Origin: CADEED01 sp043747835 | Lineage (GTDB): Bacteria; Pseudomonadota; Gammaproteobacteria; Steroidobacterales; Steroidobacteraceae | DNA: 64,000 bases | NCBI GenBank assembly: GCA_043747835.1 | Contig: JAYTOK010000006.1 | Span: forward strand, 1 to 64,000 | Reading direction: 5' to 3' | Part shown: piece after piece, positions 14,720 to 24,312 of the stretch | How the letters are laid out: each line of letters starts with the position of its first letter | How positions within the stretch are numbered: position 1 is the stretch's first letter | Translations under genes and position numbers: made by a program | Notes under the pieces: model-generated | What the model was told of the DNA's origin: nothing | The model's input: only the letters and a program-made list of their open reading frames with translations | Database searches by the model: none

Positions 14720-17647
14720 ATGAAGTTCTCGTTTACGTATCACCGCGCATTCCTGCACGGGTGCCTGGGGTCGACGGTGTTGTTCGGCGTGCCGGCTGCG
14801 GCGCAGGAATCGCAACCTGCGGCGGAAAGCGAATCCCTCGAAGAGGTCGTCGTTTCCGGCTTCCGGTCGAGCCTCGAGAAATCTCTCGAGAACAAGCGCG
14901 CCGCGACCAACTTCATCGACTCGATCTCCGCCGAGGACGTCGGCAAACTACCCGACAACAACCTCGCGGAAGCTATCGCGCGCATCCCCGGTGTGCAGAT
15001 CTCGCGCACCAACGGCGAAGGCCAGCAGATCAACCTGCGCGGTCTGGGACCTAGTTTCACGCGCGTGACGCTCGATGGCATGCCGATTTCGGTGGCGTCC
15101 GAAGGCAGCGTCGACCAGGCGGCGAGGAATCGCGAGTTCGACTTCGACCTGTTGCCCTCGGATCTCTTCTCTTCGCTCGAAGTTGCCAAGTCGCCGCAGG
15201 CGCGTCTCGTCGAGGGCGGGCTCGCGGGTACGGTGAACCTGCGCCCGGCGCGGCCCTTCGATTACGACGGGCTTGCCGTGACGTACAAACTCGAAGGCGC
15301 GTACCAGACGAGCTCTGAGGAAGTGGATCCGCGCGCGAGCTTTTTGATCAGCCAGAACTGGGATGACAAGTTCGGCGTGCTGCTGAACGTCGCAGCTTCG
15401 AAGCGCACATTCCGTACGGATGGCTGGAGTTCGCAGGGCTGGACGTCCGGCCGCGTCGGTGCGCAAGTGCCGAATCCAATGGGTGGCGCGACTATTACGC
15501 AGGTCACGCAGCTTCCCAGTGCCGGCTATGGCGCGGGGTTCGACTGGAACCTGCCGAGCCTGTTGCCCAACAACGCCACAACTCGCGCCAACGGTTTCGT
15601 GAACGAATCCGGACTCACGAACGCTGAGCTCGCGAACGCCCAATTGCCGCGTCTCGGGCGTCCGGAATTGCAGATCGGCAACCGCGACCGCATCGGCGCA
15701 TCGTTCGCGATGCAATTCCGCGCCAACGAAAAACTCGACTTCACTTTCGATGCCCTGTGGGCCTCGCTCGAGGCGTCCTTCGATCGCTACACCAACAACC
15801 TGCTGGTGCGTAATACGAACGCCGGCACGAACAACCCCACGGGCTTCGGCTTCATCACCCCGCGCAATTTCGTGCTCGACGACAACAACAATGTCGTGAG
15901 CGGCACGCTCGAGAACGCCAAGTTCTGGTCCGAAAATCGCGACAACGACAACAAGACCACGTTCCAGAGCTTCACGTTCGGCGGCAACTGGCAAGCGACC
16001 GACAACATCAAGGTGAGCGCGAAGATCAATCGCGCGGAGTCCGATTGGGACTTCCGCATGAACTCCTTCATCCTGCTGTCGGATCCGAGCAATGTCGGCA
16101 TCGCGATCAACGGGAACGGCATCCCGACCATCACGCCCGGATTCGACATCGCCAATTCCGCGAACTGGCAGTTGGACACCCTCCGCGTGCAGCCACGCAC
16201 GCGCCGCGAAGAAAATCAGACGGGCGTGCTCGACGTCACGTTCGGTGACGAGGAGACGAACGTGAAGGTCGGCGCGGTGTTCAACGAGTTCTCGCGTCTG
16301 CGCAACACCTACAGCACATCGGTAGGCGTGACGCAGGGTGCCTCGTTGAACCAGTTCGGCTACACCGGCCCGACCACGCTCAACACCTTCGACATCACGA
16401 ACTACTCCAGGGTCGTGCCGGTGAACTACGGGGAGTACTTCGATTCCGACCCGGGCTATCGGCGCTGGGCCGTCTCGGACCTGCGCGCCTTCACGACGCT
16501 GCTGGATCCGTCCACGATCGATGCCGCCGCGAATCTGGACTATCAGAACTCGGGCACGTTCGAGGAAAAGAACACTTCGTACTACGCCGAATTCACCAAA
16601 ATTTCCGAAGTGTTCAGCCGCCGCATGAGCGTCAACGCCGGCATTCGCTGGGTGAAGACGGAGCAGGACCTGCGTGGCTTCGTTCAGTTGGCCACGACGC
16701 CGCGTGCACCGCCACCGCCGGCCTCCGCGATTCCGTTCCTCTGGAACATTCGCGAGGACGTCTATGGCATCAATACGACGCAAGGCGAGTATTCCGACGC
16801 GCTGCCGTCTCTCAACATCGCCTACAACCTGAGCGACAATCTGGTCTCGAGATTCGGCTTGGCGAGGACGATGACGCGCCCGAATCCGGGCGACATCATG
16901 CCGTTCGTGAGTCTGTCAACCTCCGGCGTCGTCAATGCCGGCAATTCGGATCTCGAGCCGTACTTCGCGAACCAGATCGATCTCGGCCTCGAATGGTATT
17001 TCAGCGAAGGCGCGGTGCTCGCCGGCAATTTCTTCCAGAAGAACATCAGGGGATTCACGGAGCGCAGGAATACGCCGCGCCCTTTCTCGGAGTCGGGAAT
17101 TCCGTATGAAGGCATTACGGACCCGACGCTGCGGGCGCTGCTGCCGCAGGGCGTCGACACTATCCTGCTGTTCAACCAGCCGCAGAACATCCCGGGCCTC
17201 ACGAAAATGCAGGGCCTCGAGCTGTTATATCAGCAGCGGCTCGATTTCCTGCTCAACGGACTCGGGGTGAACTTCAATTTCACGAAACTCGATTCGGGCG
17301 ATCGCGTGGTGACCGGCCTCGCGGAGAACAACTACAACGCGATCGTCTATTACGAGACGAACCGGTTCGCGACGCGTCTGTCGTACAACTACCGCGGCGA
17401 TTACATCGAGTGCCCGGTGAATTGCGGATCGACCTCGCCGGAGGCCCAGTCGCGCGCCGAGGCGGGCTATCTCGACTTCAATTCGAGCGTCAACTTCGAA
17501 ACGATGGGACAGAAGTTCACGGTCAGCCTCGAAGTGCTGAATCTCCTGGACGAAGAGGAGTACTCATTCCTGGGTTACGAGAACCGCGCGAACATTCTCA
17601 ACCGTCCGGGCCGGACGTTGTTGTTGGGAATTCGCGGGCAATTTTAG
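14720..17647 (+). CDS. TonB-dependent receptor 2 (glucuronoxylan locus)
   Basis: Second large outer-membrane TBDR of the pair, 975 residues. The ATG at 14720 has GAGGGG about 8 bp upstream; a further in-frame ATG at 14618 lies within the preceding gene and is rejected. Signal peptide cleavage is likely at AAA/QE (after residue 28). A TonB box-like VVVSGF follows, then the plug (DVGKLPDNNLAEAIARIPGV, RGLGPSFTRV), and the barrel ends GIRGQF. It shares domain layout with the receptor upstream but differs through most of the barrel, so the two probably take different oligosaccharides rather than being a recent duplication. A strong terminator follows. Confidence 0.92.
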   Translation: MKFSFTYHRAFLHGCLGSTVLFGVPAAAQESQPAAESESLEEVVVSGFRSSLEKSLENKRAATNFIDSISAEDVGKLPDNNLAEAIARIPGVQISRTNGEGQQINLRGLGPSFTRVTLDGMPISVASEGSVDQAARNREFDFDLLPSDLFSSLEVAKSPQARLVEGGLAGTVNLRPARPFDYDGLAVTYKLEGAYQTSSEEVDPRASFLISQNWDDKFGVLLNVAASKRTFRTDGWSSQGWTSGRVGAQVPNPMGGATITQVTQLPSAGYGAGFDWNLPSLLPNNATTRANGFVNESGLTNAELANAQLPRLGRPELQIGNRDRIGASFAMQFRANEKLDFTFDALWASLEASFDRYTNNLLVRNTNAGTNNPTGFGFITPRNFVLDDNNNVVSGTLENAKFWSENRDNDNKTTFQSFTFGGNWQATDNIKVSAKINRAESDWDFRMNSFILLSDPSNVGIAINGNGIPTITPGFDIANSANWQLDTLRVQPRTRREENQTGVLDVTFGDEETNVKVGAVFNEFSRLRNTYSTSVGVTQGASLNQFGYTGPTTLNTFDITNYSRVVPVNYGEYFDSDPGYRRWAVSDLRAFTTLLDPSTIDAAANLDYQNSGTFEEKNTSYYAEFTKISEVFSRRMSVNAGIRWVKTEQDLRGFVQLATTPRAPPPPASAIPFLWNIREDVYGINTTQGEYSDALPSLNIAYNLSDNLVSRFGLARTMTRPNPGDIMPFVSLSTSGVVNAGNSDLEPYFANQIDLGLEWYFSEGAVLAGNFFQKNIRGFTERRNTPRPFSESGIPYEGITDPTLRALLPQGVDTILLFNQPQNIPGLTKMQGLELLYQQRLDFLLNGLGVNFNFTKLDSGDRVVTGLAENNYNAIVYYETNRFATRLSYNYRGDYIECPVNCGSTSPEAQSRAEAGYLDFNSSVNFETMGQKFTVSLEVLNLLDEEEYSFLGYENRANILNRPGRTLLLGIRGQF

Positions 17648-17649
17648 TA

Positions 17650-17670
17650 GTTCGACACAAAAGGTCGAAC
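17650..17670 (+). other. Small hairpin after TBDR 2
   Basis: GTTCGAC and GTCGAAC form a 7-bp stem just after the TBDR 2 stop codon, upstream of the main terminator. There is no T-tract; it may protect the 3' end of the message. Confidence 0.4.
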
Positions 17671-17713
17671 GCAGAAGCCGGTACCAGAGCGCGGGCCTGT
17701 CTGGCGAGATGAT

Positions 17714-17747
17714 CGGCGCAGTCTGAAGGGGCTGCGCCGTTTTTTTT
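17714..17747 (+). terminator. Rho-independent terminator after the TBDR pair
   Basis: CGGCGCAG pairs with CTGCGCCG around a 10-nt loop, followed by eight T. It is a canonical terminator for the plus-strand TBDR pair. The T-run reaches the stop codon of the converging esterase gene. Confidence 0.9.
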
Positions 17748-18694
17748 CAGTGTGAGTGGGCCAGCATCCACTCATAGAGATCGTTGCCGCCGTACACGCG
17801 GACCCAGGTGAAGTGACCCAGGTCTTCGTGGTTCGTGAGCCGCGCGCTGGTTAGCCCGAGCCCCTCGAGCCGCTCGAACACGGGGTAGAAGAACGGCGCC
17901 GGCACGACGCCATCGCGTCCGCCCACGAAACACCAGATCGGTAGTTTGGCCTTTGCCAGGGGCGCCGCGTGGTCCGGATGCCCGTAGCCCACGACCGGCG
18001 AGAGTGAGGCAAACTTTCCTGCGTGCTTCGCCGCGAGGCTCCACGCGCCGAAGCCGCCGTAGCTCAAGCCTGTCAGGTGCACGCGAGCCGGATCACCACG
18101 GCAATCGCGCACCGTCGCGTCGACCATCGCGATCAGCTCGTCTTCGATCAGATTCCACCCGTCGACGGGACCGTGGGGACCATCCCGCAGTTTGTCGTTG
18201 GTCGCTTTGCCGCGCATCGGTTCCGCGAGTCGAGCACCGCGCTCGTCAGGACGCGCCGGCACGCCGTCGGCGAGGCGCCGCGGAATCTGCGCCAGCGTAC
18301 GGTTCTTGATGTAATCGACTCCGCCCATCGAAAACATCGGCAACTGCGGCGAGATGATGACGAAGGGCAGGTCGCGTTTCTGCACCCAGGCTTCGTAAAG
18401 AGGGCCGTGCGCCATGACGTAGTCGAGCTCCCCTTTGCCGTCGCCGCGTTCGCCGTTGCCGTGCAGGAACAACATCACGGGCCAGCTCTTCTTCGCTGCG
18501 TGCCCCGGCGGAAGGTAGACGAAGTAGTCGCGCTCCTTGCCGGTGCGCGCGCTCTTGTAAGAGACGCGTCGCAGCTCGGGCCCGGACGTGTTCGCGGCCG
18601 CTTGAGAAACGGGGGCGGCCGCTCTCGCCGATAGTCCGGACGATAGTCCGGCAGCCCCCGCGATGATCGGAAAAATCTCTCTGCGTGTGGTCAT
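17747..18694 (-). CDS. Secreted alpha/beta-hydrolase (carbohydrate-esterase-like)
   Basis: Alpha/beta-hydrolase of 315 residues, resembling CE1-like or PHB-depolymerase-like esterases. The N-terminus TTRREIFPIIAGAAG has a twin-arginine, so Tat export to the periplasm is likely, with cleavage near ARA/AA. The core shows VMLFLHGNGERG (oxyanion region), nucleophile elbow GLSYGGFGAW, an Asp in VGGRDGVVP, and the His in LGHFTWVRVY. GAGAGGA precedes the ATG. It is the last gene of eda-kdgK-esterase on the minus strand, 28 bp after kdgK. That context suggests it removes ester decorations (acetyl, feruloyl or methyl) from xylan- or uronate-derived sugars; the exact substrate cannot be read from sequence. 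Confidence 0.8.
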   Translation of the reverse strand: MTTRREIFPIIAGAAGLSSGLSARAAAPVSQAAANTSGPELRRVSYKSARTGKERDYFVYLPPGHAAKKSWPVMLFLHGNGERGDGKGELDYVMAHGPLYEAWVQKRDLPFVIISPQLPMFSMGGVDYIKNRTLAQIPRRLADGVPARPDERGARLAEPMRGKATNDKLRDGPHGPVDGWNLIEDELIAMVDATVRDCRGDPARVHLTGLSYGGFGAWSLAAKHAGKFASLSPVVGYGHPDHAAPLAKAKLPIWCFVGGRDGVVPAPFFYPVFERLEGLGLTSARLTNHEDLGHFTWVRVYGGNDLYEWMLAHSH

Positions 18695-18722
18695 CGGTGT
18701 CCTCTCTTTGACACCGAGTGTA

Positions 18723-19829
18723 TCAACGGATGACGCGCGCTCCCTTGCCCTTCATGACCGCCTCGACTTCCTTCACATTGACCATCGAGGTATCGCCCGG
18801 CGTCGTCATCGCCAACGCGCCGTGCGCGGCGCCGTACTCGACCGCCGCCTGCGGCCCCTTGCCTTCCATGAAGCCGTACGCGAGGCCCGACGCGAACCCG
18901 TCACCACCGCCGACGCGGTCGTATATCTCGAGATCGTCGCGCGTCATCGATTGGTAAAAGTTGCCGCCGGCGTAGAGGATCGCGGACCAATCGTTGAACG
19001 TCGCGGTCTTCGCGTTGCGCAGCGTCGTCGCCGCGACCTTGAAGTTCGGGAACTGCTTCACCGCGGTCTGGATCATCTTCTTGAAGTTGGCCGGATCGAT
19101 CGCCGAGATGTGCTCGTCGAGACCTTCGACTTCGAACCCGAGGCAGGCGGTGAAGTCTTCCTCGTTGCCGATCATCACGTCGACGTACTTCGCGATGTTG
19201 CGGTTGATCTTCTGCGCGCCTTCCTTGCCGCCCTGGCTCTTCCACAGCGACGCGCGGTAGTTGAGGTCGTACGACACGATCGTCCCGTACTTGCGCGCGA
19301 CTTCGACCGCCTCGATCACGGCCTCCGACGTGTTGGGCGCGAGCGCGGCGAAGATGCCGCCGGTGTGGAACCAGCGCACGCCTTCCTCGCCGAACAATTT
19401 CTCCCAGTTCACTTCACCGGGCTTGATCTGCGACGCGGCGGAGTGGCCGCGGTCCGAGCAACCGAGCGCGGCGCGAATGCCGAAGCCCTTCTCGGTGAAA
19501 TTGAGGCCGACGCGCGTGTTGCGGCCGAGGCCGTCGAAATCGCGCCAGATGATCTTCGACGTGTCGACGCCGCCTTGCATCATGAGGTCTTCGACGAGCC
19601 AGCCGAGATCGTTGCTCGGCAGGGCGGTCACGGCGGTGGAGCGTTTGCCCCAGCACTTGCGCATGGCGCGCGCGACGTTGTATTCGCCGCCGCCTTCCCA
19701 CACCTGAAAGCTGCGCGCATTGCGCACGCGGCCGAAGCCGGGATCGAACCGCAGCATGATTTCGCCGAACGAGGCGCAGTCCCAGCGGGTTTCGGCGGCC
19801 GTCTTGATCTTCAATACGTTGTCAGTCAT
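18723..19829 (-). CDS. kdgK: 2-keto-3-deoxygluconate kinase (PfkB family)
   Basis: Phosphorylates KDG to KDPG with ATP in the cytoplasm, linking ManD to the aldolase next door. PfkB fold: GEIMLRFDP near residue 22, the substrate-site EGGGEYNVARAM near 45-56, and the ATP/anion-hole motif VGGGDGFASGL with the catalytic base at D310. A frame extends 19 codons upstream to a GTG at 19886 that overlaps the end of eda. The ATG at 19829 has TAGGGA just before it, so that start (368 residues) is used. The first Gly of the usual G-A-G-D is kept but Ala is replaced by Gly. Middle gene of eda-kdgK-esterase. Confidence 0.92.
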   Translation of the reverse strand: MTDNVLKIKTAAETRWDCASFGEIMLRFDPGFGRVRNARSFQVWEGGGEYNVARAMRKCWGKRSTAVTALPSNDLGWLVEDLMMQGGVDTSKIIWRDFDGLGRNTRVGLNFTEKGFGIRAALGCSDRGHSAASQIKPGEVNWEKLFGEEGVRWFHTGGIFAALAPNTSEAVIEAVEVARKYGTIVSYDLNYRASLWKSQGGKEGAQKINRNIAKYVDVMIGNEEDFTACLGFEVEGLDEHISAIDPANFKKMIQTAVKQFPNFKVAATTLRNAKTATFNDWSAILYAGGNFYQSMTRDDLEIYDRVGGGDGFASGLAYGFMEGKGPQAAVEYGAAHGALAMTTPGDTSMVNVKEVEAVMKGKGARVIR

Positions 19830-19875
19830 GTCCCTATCTACTATCGTTTGTTGCTTGGGTTTATTGCTTGGGTCG

Positions 19876-20547
19876 TTATTTGCCACGAATGGTCTTGATC
19901 AGCTTGACGGTCTCGCGCACGCGAGCCTCGATGCCCGCGTAATCCGACTTGGCGAGCAGTTCCTTCGTGATCAGGTTGCTGCCGATGCCGCAGGCGACGA
20001 TCCCCGCGCCATACCACTTCTTGAGCGATTCTTCGGTCGGCTCGACGCCGCCGGTCGGCATGATCTTCGTCCACGGCATGGGGCCGAGCACGTTCTTCAC
20101 GAACTCGGGACCGCCGACGGAGCTGCCGGGGAATACCTTGACGATCTCGCAGCCCAGCTCCTGTGCGTAGGAGATCTCGCTCGCGGATCCGCAGCCCGGT
20201 GAGTAGGGGATGCAGCGACGATTGCAGACTTTCGCGACATCGGCATTGAGGATCGGGCCGACGATGAACTTCGCGCCGTTCGCGATGTAGATGCCGGCGG
20301 TCGGCGCGTCGACGATGGAACCGACGCCCATGATGACGCTCGGATCGGCCTTGTCGAAGTGACGCGCCACGTCGAGGAACACGTGCGATGCGAAATCGCC
20401 ACGATTTGTAAACTCGATGCATTTCGCGCCGCCGTTGGCGCAGGCCTGAATGACTTTCTGACAGACCTCGACATCCGGGTGATAGAAAACCGGGATCACT
20501 CCCTGGTCCATCATCGCAGTCAACACGGTCAATCTATCCTTGTTCAT
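19876..20547 (-). CDS. eda: KDPG aldolase (2-keto-3-deoxy-6-phosphogluconate aldolase)
   Basis: Cleaves KDPG to pyruvate and D-glyceraldehyde-3-phosphate, the last step of uronate degradation and of the Entner-Doudoroff route. Class I aldolase of 223 residues. The Schiff-base Lys is K137 in CEIVKVFPGSS, and the acid/base Glu is E45 in CIEFTNRGD. The phosphate site is in MPTGGVEPT. The ATG at 20547 has GGAGAG upstream; the frame runs further back to 20679 but without a start signal. It is first of three minus-strand genes (46 bp before kdgK) and divergent from TBDR 3. Confidence 0.94.
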   Translation of the reverse strand: MNKDRLTVLTAMMDQGVIPVFYHPDVEVCQKVIQACANGGAKCIEFTNRGDFASHVFLDVARHFDKADPSVIMGVGSIVDAPTAGIYIANGAKFIVGPILNADVAKVCNRRCIPYSPGCGSASEISYAQELGCEIVKVFPGSSVGGPEFVKNVLGPMPWTKIMPTGGVEPTEESLKKWYGAGIVACGIGSNLITKELLAKSDYAGIEARVRETVKLIKTIRGK

Positions 20548-20732
20548 CAATGCTCTCCGTCGATTCGATTCGCTGTGCGCGCGGGAACGGCGCGGGGTGA
20601 GTGCGGCATTTTCAGGGAGCGACGGCTGCCATCGCAATGACCGCGTGACCCAATCGCGGGGCGAGGCGGCAGTTGCCATATCGCCACTGGTCTTGCGCTC
20701 GGGTTGTCAGTCGTCGTATAACCAAAACCTGC

Positions 20733-20746
20733 GGTAACCGGTGTCA
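20733..20746. promoter_or_regulatory. Weak candidate operator in the eda / TBDR 3 intergenic region
   Basis: The 260-bp gap between eda and TBDR 3 must hold divergent promoters. Its clearest symmetric word is GGTAACCGGTGTCA, with a 6-bp ACCGGT core of the kind used by several LacI-family regulators, 63 bp before the TBDR start. Flanking symmetry is poor. No copy of the TAGCGTTA operator seen at 1433 and 2616 occurs here. Nothing else convincing was found in the gap. Confidence 0.25.
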
Positions 20747-20808
20747 TTCTGGCGTCGATGAGCCGAGACAAACAACAACGATTTTTTGCTCCTGGAGGGG
20801 GGACAACT

Positions 20809-23800
20809 ATGGCGACTTTCATTCGCACCAAGGGATTGCTGCCTTTGGTGATTGGTATTTCCAGTGCCCTGGGCACGGCTCACGCCGCTGACCAGACCGA
20901 AGCGGCCCAGACCGAGACGCCGGCATCCGCCGCATCCGGCGACGGCCAGGACCTTGGCGTCATCGAGGTAACCGGTTACCGGCTTTCGCTGCGCAACGCG
21001 GTCGAACTCAAGAAGAACTCGGACGTCATGATGGATGCCATCAACGCCGAGGACATCGCCGATTTCCCCGACGCAAACCTGGCGGAGTCGCTGCAGCGCC
21101 TGCCCGGCATCGCGCTCGATCGCGACAACGGCGAAGGCCGTGGCATCACTGTGCGCGGCCTGGGCAGCGACTTCACGCGCGTCCGCCTCAACGGTCTCGA
21201 GACACTCTCGACCGCCGCCGCCGCCGATTCCGGAACCTCACCGAATCGCGGCCGTGGTTTCGACTTCAACGTGTTCGCCTCGGATCTCTTCAGCTCGTTG
21301 CAGGTGCGCAAGACCGCCTCGGCCAACACCGACGAAGGCTCGCTTGGTGCGACGGTCGACCTCGTGACCGGCAAACCGCTCGACTACAAGGAACGCAAGA
21401 TCGCGTTGTCCGCCCAGGACGCGTATTACGAAAACGGCGGCACGCACAATCCGCGCGCGGCGCTGCTCATCGCCGACCAGTGGTTCGACAACCGTCTGGG
21501 TGTGTCGATTTCCGGCGCGTACAGCCAGCGCGATTCCGAAGTCGATCGCTTCAAGCGTCAGGCCGGTCAATCCGACTACACGTACCGCGGTTCGACGTTC
21601 GCAGGCACATTCCCGGCGGGCACGGGACGCGCCGGTTTCGCCGCGCCGCCGGGCACGACGTTCCCTGGAACGACCGCCACGAACGGCATTTTGAATCCGG
21701 CGGCGATCGCCGCGCAGACGGGTTCGGATCCGGCGGCGTATGCCGCTCTCTATCCGGGCGCGCCCTACAACACGCCGGGCCGGTTCAACGATTCGCTGGT
21801 GCGCATTCCCGCGCTGATGAACATCGAGCAGCAGGATCTGACGCAGGAGCGTCTGGGAGTCACGGGCGCGATCCAGTGGAAGCCGAGCGACACGACCAGC
21901 ATCGGCCTCGACATGGTCTATTCGAAGTTCGATCAGACGAGCGACGTGAACCAGATTCAGTCGGTCGGTCTGAACCGCAACAACACGAACGCCAACTTCA
22001 ACTCGGGCACGCTGCCGACCGTCGCGAATCGGCGCGCCGCGTACGCAACCTGCGCCAGTCAGACTTCGCTTCCGTTCCGCAACGCGATCGATTGCGGCGG
22101 TAGCGAGGCAGTGGCGGGTGGCGTGTTCGCGGGGCTCAACACGACGAGCTTCAGCACGAATCCGAACAACCTCGACACCTACGACTACTACAACAACCCG
22201 ATGTCGCCGGGCTTCGGCACGTCGCCCGATGGCATGTTCTATCGCGGCGCGCTGATCGGCCGCCCAGGCGTCGACGTGCTCGCGGCGCATGTGTCGCCGG
22301 CCGGCAATGCCGACTACCTAGAGCTGCGCAACGTCGACTGGCGCTCCGCCACGGACTCGTCGTACTTCACGACGCAGTTCCAGCAGGGTTCGTTGACCTG
22401 GCAGCAGGAGATCGGCGACTCGCTGAAGCTGGATGCGCTGTACGGCCGTTCGCGCTCGACCAACGACAACCAGGGCCTCCTGGTCGAATTCAATCGTATG
22501 GATTCGCCCGAAACGTTCATCTACGACGAACGCGCGCACGGTTCCATGCCGTCGGTCAGCTACGGTTTCGATCTCGGCAACGCGAACAACTGGTCACTCG
22601 TGAAAGGGTTCTCGACGCTGCGTCATTTCCAGCGTGAGACGGACAACAACTACGAAGGCGGCCACCTGAATTTCGAACTCAAGGTTTCGGACGAGGTGCG
22701 AATCGAGTTCGGCGCCACCAAACGCGAGTACAAGTTCAAGACCAACCAGGCGCAGCGCCTGTCGAACGAAGCGCAGAACCCGACGCTCGCCGAGCTCGGC
22801 CTCACGTCCGCGGACCTCGGACGCGTCTACAACTTCGGCGACGGTCTCGACGTGCCCGCCGGCACGCCGACCTCGTTCTTCGCGCCGGACATCGACGCCT
22901 TCCGCGAGGCCATCGGCTTCGACTGCGACTGCCTCAATCCGTACGGTGACTGGCGCCTGGGTCGTCTCGCGAACCCCGGCAACCAGTTCGAAGTCGAGGA
23001 GTTCGACACGAGCTACTTCGTGCAGCTCGATTTCGACATCGACGTGCTGGGCCACCGGACCTTCGGCAACGCCGGTATCCGCAAGGCCGACACGCGTGTC
23101 GCGTCCAGCGGTTACACGCCGGCGCCGGCCTTGACCGGCCCGCGGTTGCTCGAAGCGCGTCACAGCTACACGGACGACCTGCCGTCGTTCAACGTGGCGT
23201 TCGAGCTCACGGACGATCTGCTCCTCCGCGCCGGTTGGGCGAAGGTGATGGCGCGTCCGCAGCTCGCGAACCTCGCTCCGACGATCAGCGGTCTCACGAC
23301 GCCGAACATCGGGACGACGACGGTGCCGTCGGTCACGCTCGGCAACCCGGAGCTCGCGCCGTTCCGCGCCACGAACATCGACCTGTCGCTCGAGTGGTAT
23401 TTCTCGGAAGGCGGTTTGCTGTCGGTCGCCCTGTTCAAGAAGGACGTGGGCAACTTCCCGCAGACGGTGACGAGCATCGCGACTCTCTCCGAGATCCTGA
23501 CACCGGGGCAGTACGAAGCCACGCTCCAGACGCTCACGGCGCCGCAGCTCGCGTGGGTTCTCGCTGGCGGCAACGGTGGCGGACCCGGCCAGTACGGCGT
23601 CCGGCAGTTCCGCGACTCGTCGGGCGGCGTGATCGAAGGTTACGAGTTGAGCTACCAGCAGAACCTCACGTTCCTGCCGAGCTTTCTCAAGAACTTCGGC
23701 GTGCAGGCCAACTACACGCACCTGACCTCGGAATTGCAGTACATCGTCGATCCGGGCAACACGCTGTTGACGGCGACGACGCCGCTGCGCCCGCAAGTCA

Positions 23801-24177
23801 CGGCTCCGGGTCCGTTCACGGGAGCGTCGCCGGACTCGGCGAACTTCACGCTGTACTACGAGACGCCGAAGTGGACCGCTCGCGCATCGTGGGCCTACCG
23901 TTCGGAGTACGTGAGCCAGTACCCGATCGCGGCGGGAACCTGCGATCCGGGCGTGTGCGACGCCCCGCTGGTGAACGACTTCCTCGGCAGCAAGGCGACG
24001 CGCAACATCGACGCCTCGGTGACGTGGCAGGTGACGGACTTCCTGTCGCTCTCGGTCGAGGGACTCAACCTCACCAACCAGACGGAAGATCGCTGGGCGT
24101 ATCAGGATGAGCCGCTCGTGACGCAGTATTCGAGCACCGGCCGGCAGATCTTCGCCGGGTTCCGACTCTCGCTCTAG
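20809..24177 (+). CDS. TonB-dependent receptor 3 (uronate/xylan locus)
   Basis: Large outer-membrane TBDR of 1122 residues. The start at 20809 has a very strong GGAGGGGGG site about 8 bp upstream; an earlier in-frame ATG at 20758 has none. The signal peptide ends at AHA/AD (residue 26). A TonB box-like VIEVTGY is followed by the plug (DIADFPDANLAESLQRLPGI, VRGLGSDFTRVRLNG) and a long barrel ending FAGFRLSL. It is divergent from eda-kdgK-esterase, whose product pathway suggests an oligouronide or decorated xylan fragment as the cargo. A strong terminator follows at 24202. Confidence 0.9.
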   Translation: MATFIRTKGLLPLVIGISSALGTAHAADQTEAAQTETPASAASGDGQDLGVIEVTGYRLSLRNAVELKKNSDVMMDAINAEDIADFPDANLAESLQRLPGIALDRDNGEGRGITVRGLGSDFTRVRLNGLETLSTAAAADSGTSPNRGRGFDFNVFASDLFSSLQVRKTASANTDEGSLGATVDLVTGKPLDYKERKIALSAQDAYYENGGTHNPRAALLIADQWFDNRLGVSISGAYSQRDSEVDRFKRQAGQSDYTYRGSTFAGTFPAGTGRAGFAAPPGTTFPGTTATNGILNPAAIAAQTGSDPAAYAALYPGAPYNTPGRFNDSLVRIPALMNIEQQDLTQERLGVTGAIQWKPSDTTSIGLDMVYSKFDQTSDVNQIQSVGLNRNNTNANFNSGTLPTVANRRAAYATCASQTSLPFRNAIDCGGSEAVAGGVFAGLNTTSFSTNPNNLDTYDYYNNPMSPGFGTSPDGMFYRGALIGRPGVDVLAAHVSPAGNADYLELRNVDWRSATDSSYFTTQFQQGSLTWQQEIGDSLKLDALYGRSRSTNDNQGLLVEFNRMDSPETFIYDERAHGSMPSVSYGFDLGNANNWSLVKGFSTLRHFQRETDNNYEGGHLNFELKVSDEVRIEFGATKREYKFKTNQAQRLSNEAQNPTLAELGLTSADLGRVYNFGDGLDVPAGTPTSFFAPDIDAFREAIGFDCDCLNPYGDWRLGRLANPGNQFEVEEFDTSYFVQLDFDIDVLGHRTFGNAGIRKADTRVASSGYTPAPALTGPRLLEARHSYTDDLPSFNVAFELTDDLLLRAGWAKVMARPQLANLAPTISGLTTPNIGTTTVPSVTLGNPELAPFRATNIDLSLEWYFSEGGLLSVALFKKDVGNFPQTVTSIATLSEILTPGQYEATLQTLTAPQLAWVLAGGNGGGPGQYGVRQFRDSSGGVIEGYELSYQQNLTFLPSFLKNFGVQANYTHLTSELQYIVDPGNTLLTATTPLRPQVTAPGPFTGASPDSANFTLYYETPKWTARASWAYRSEYVSQYPIAAGTCDPGVCDAPLVNDFLGSKATRNIDASVTWQVTDFLSLSVEGLNLTNQTEDRWAYQDEPLVTQYSSTGRQIFAGFRLSL

Positions 24178-24201
24178 GCTCGCGTTTCAAGGCATCCCGA
24201 A

Positions 24202-24235
24202 GGGGGTCGGATCCTTAGGATCCGCCCCCCTTTTT
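24202..24235 (+). terminator. Rho-independent terminator after TBDR 3
   Basis: GGGGG-T-CGGATCC pairs with GGATCCG-CCCCC around TTA and is followed by TTTTTC. One bulged T breaks an otherwise perfect stem. Confidence 0.9.
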
Positions 24236-24312
24236 CTTGCGGGAAACTGTGCGCGGTTCGCTCCCGATCCGCGCGCCTCGCCGGGCACACTTCGGAGTGG
24301 CCCGCAACGAGC

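Noticed and set aside
14948..16783. A 611-codon minus-strand frame inside TBDR 2
   Set aside because: Fully antisense to the receptor, low-complexity Arg/Val composition, no motif and no ribosome site.
11650..17647. Recent tandem duplication of TBDR 1 and TBDR 2
   Set aside because: They share only the class-typical plug and overall layout; barrel sequences, inserts and termini differ throughout.
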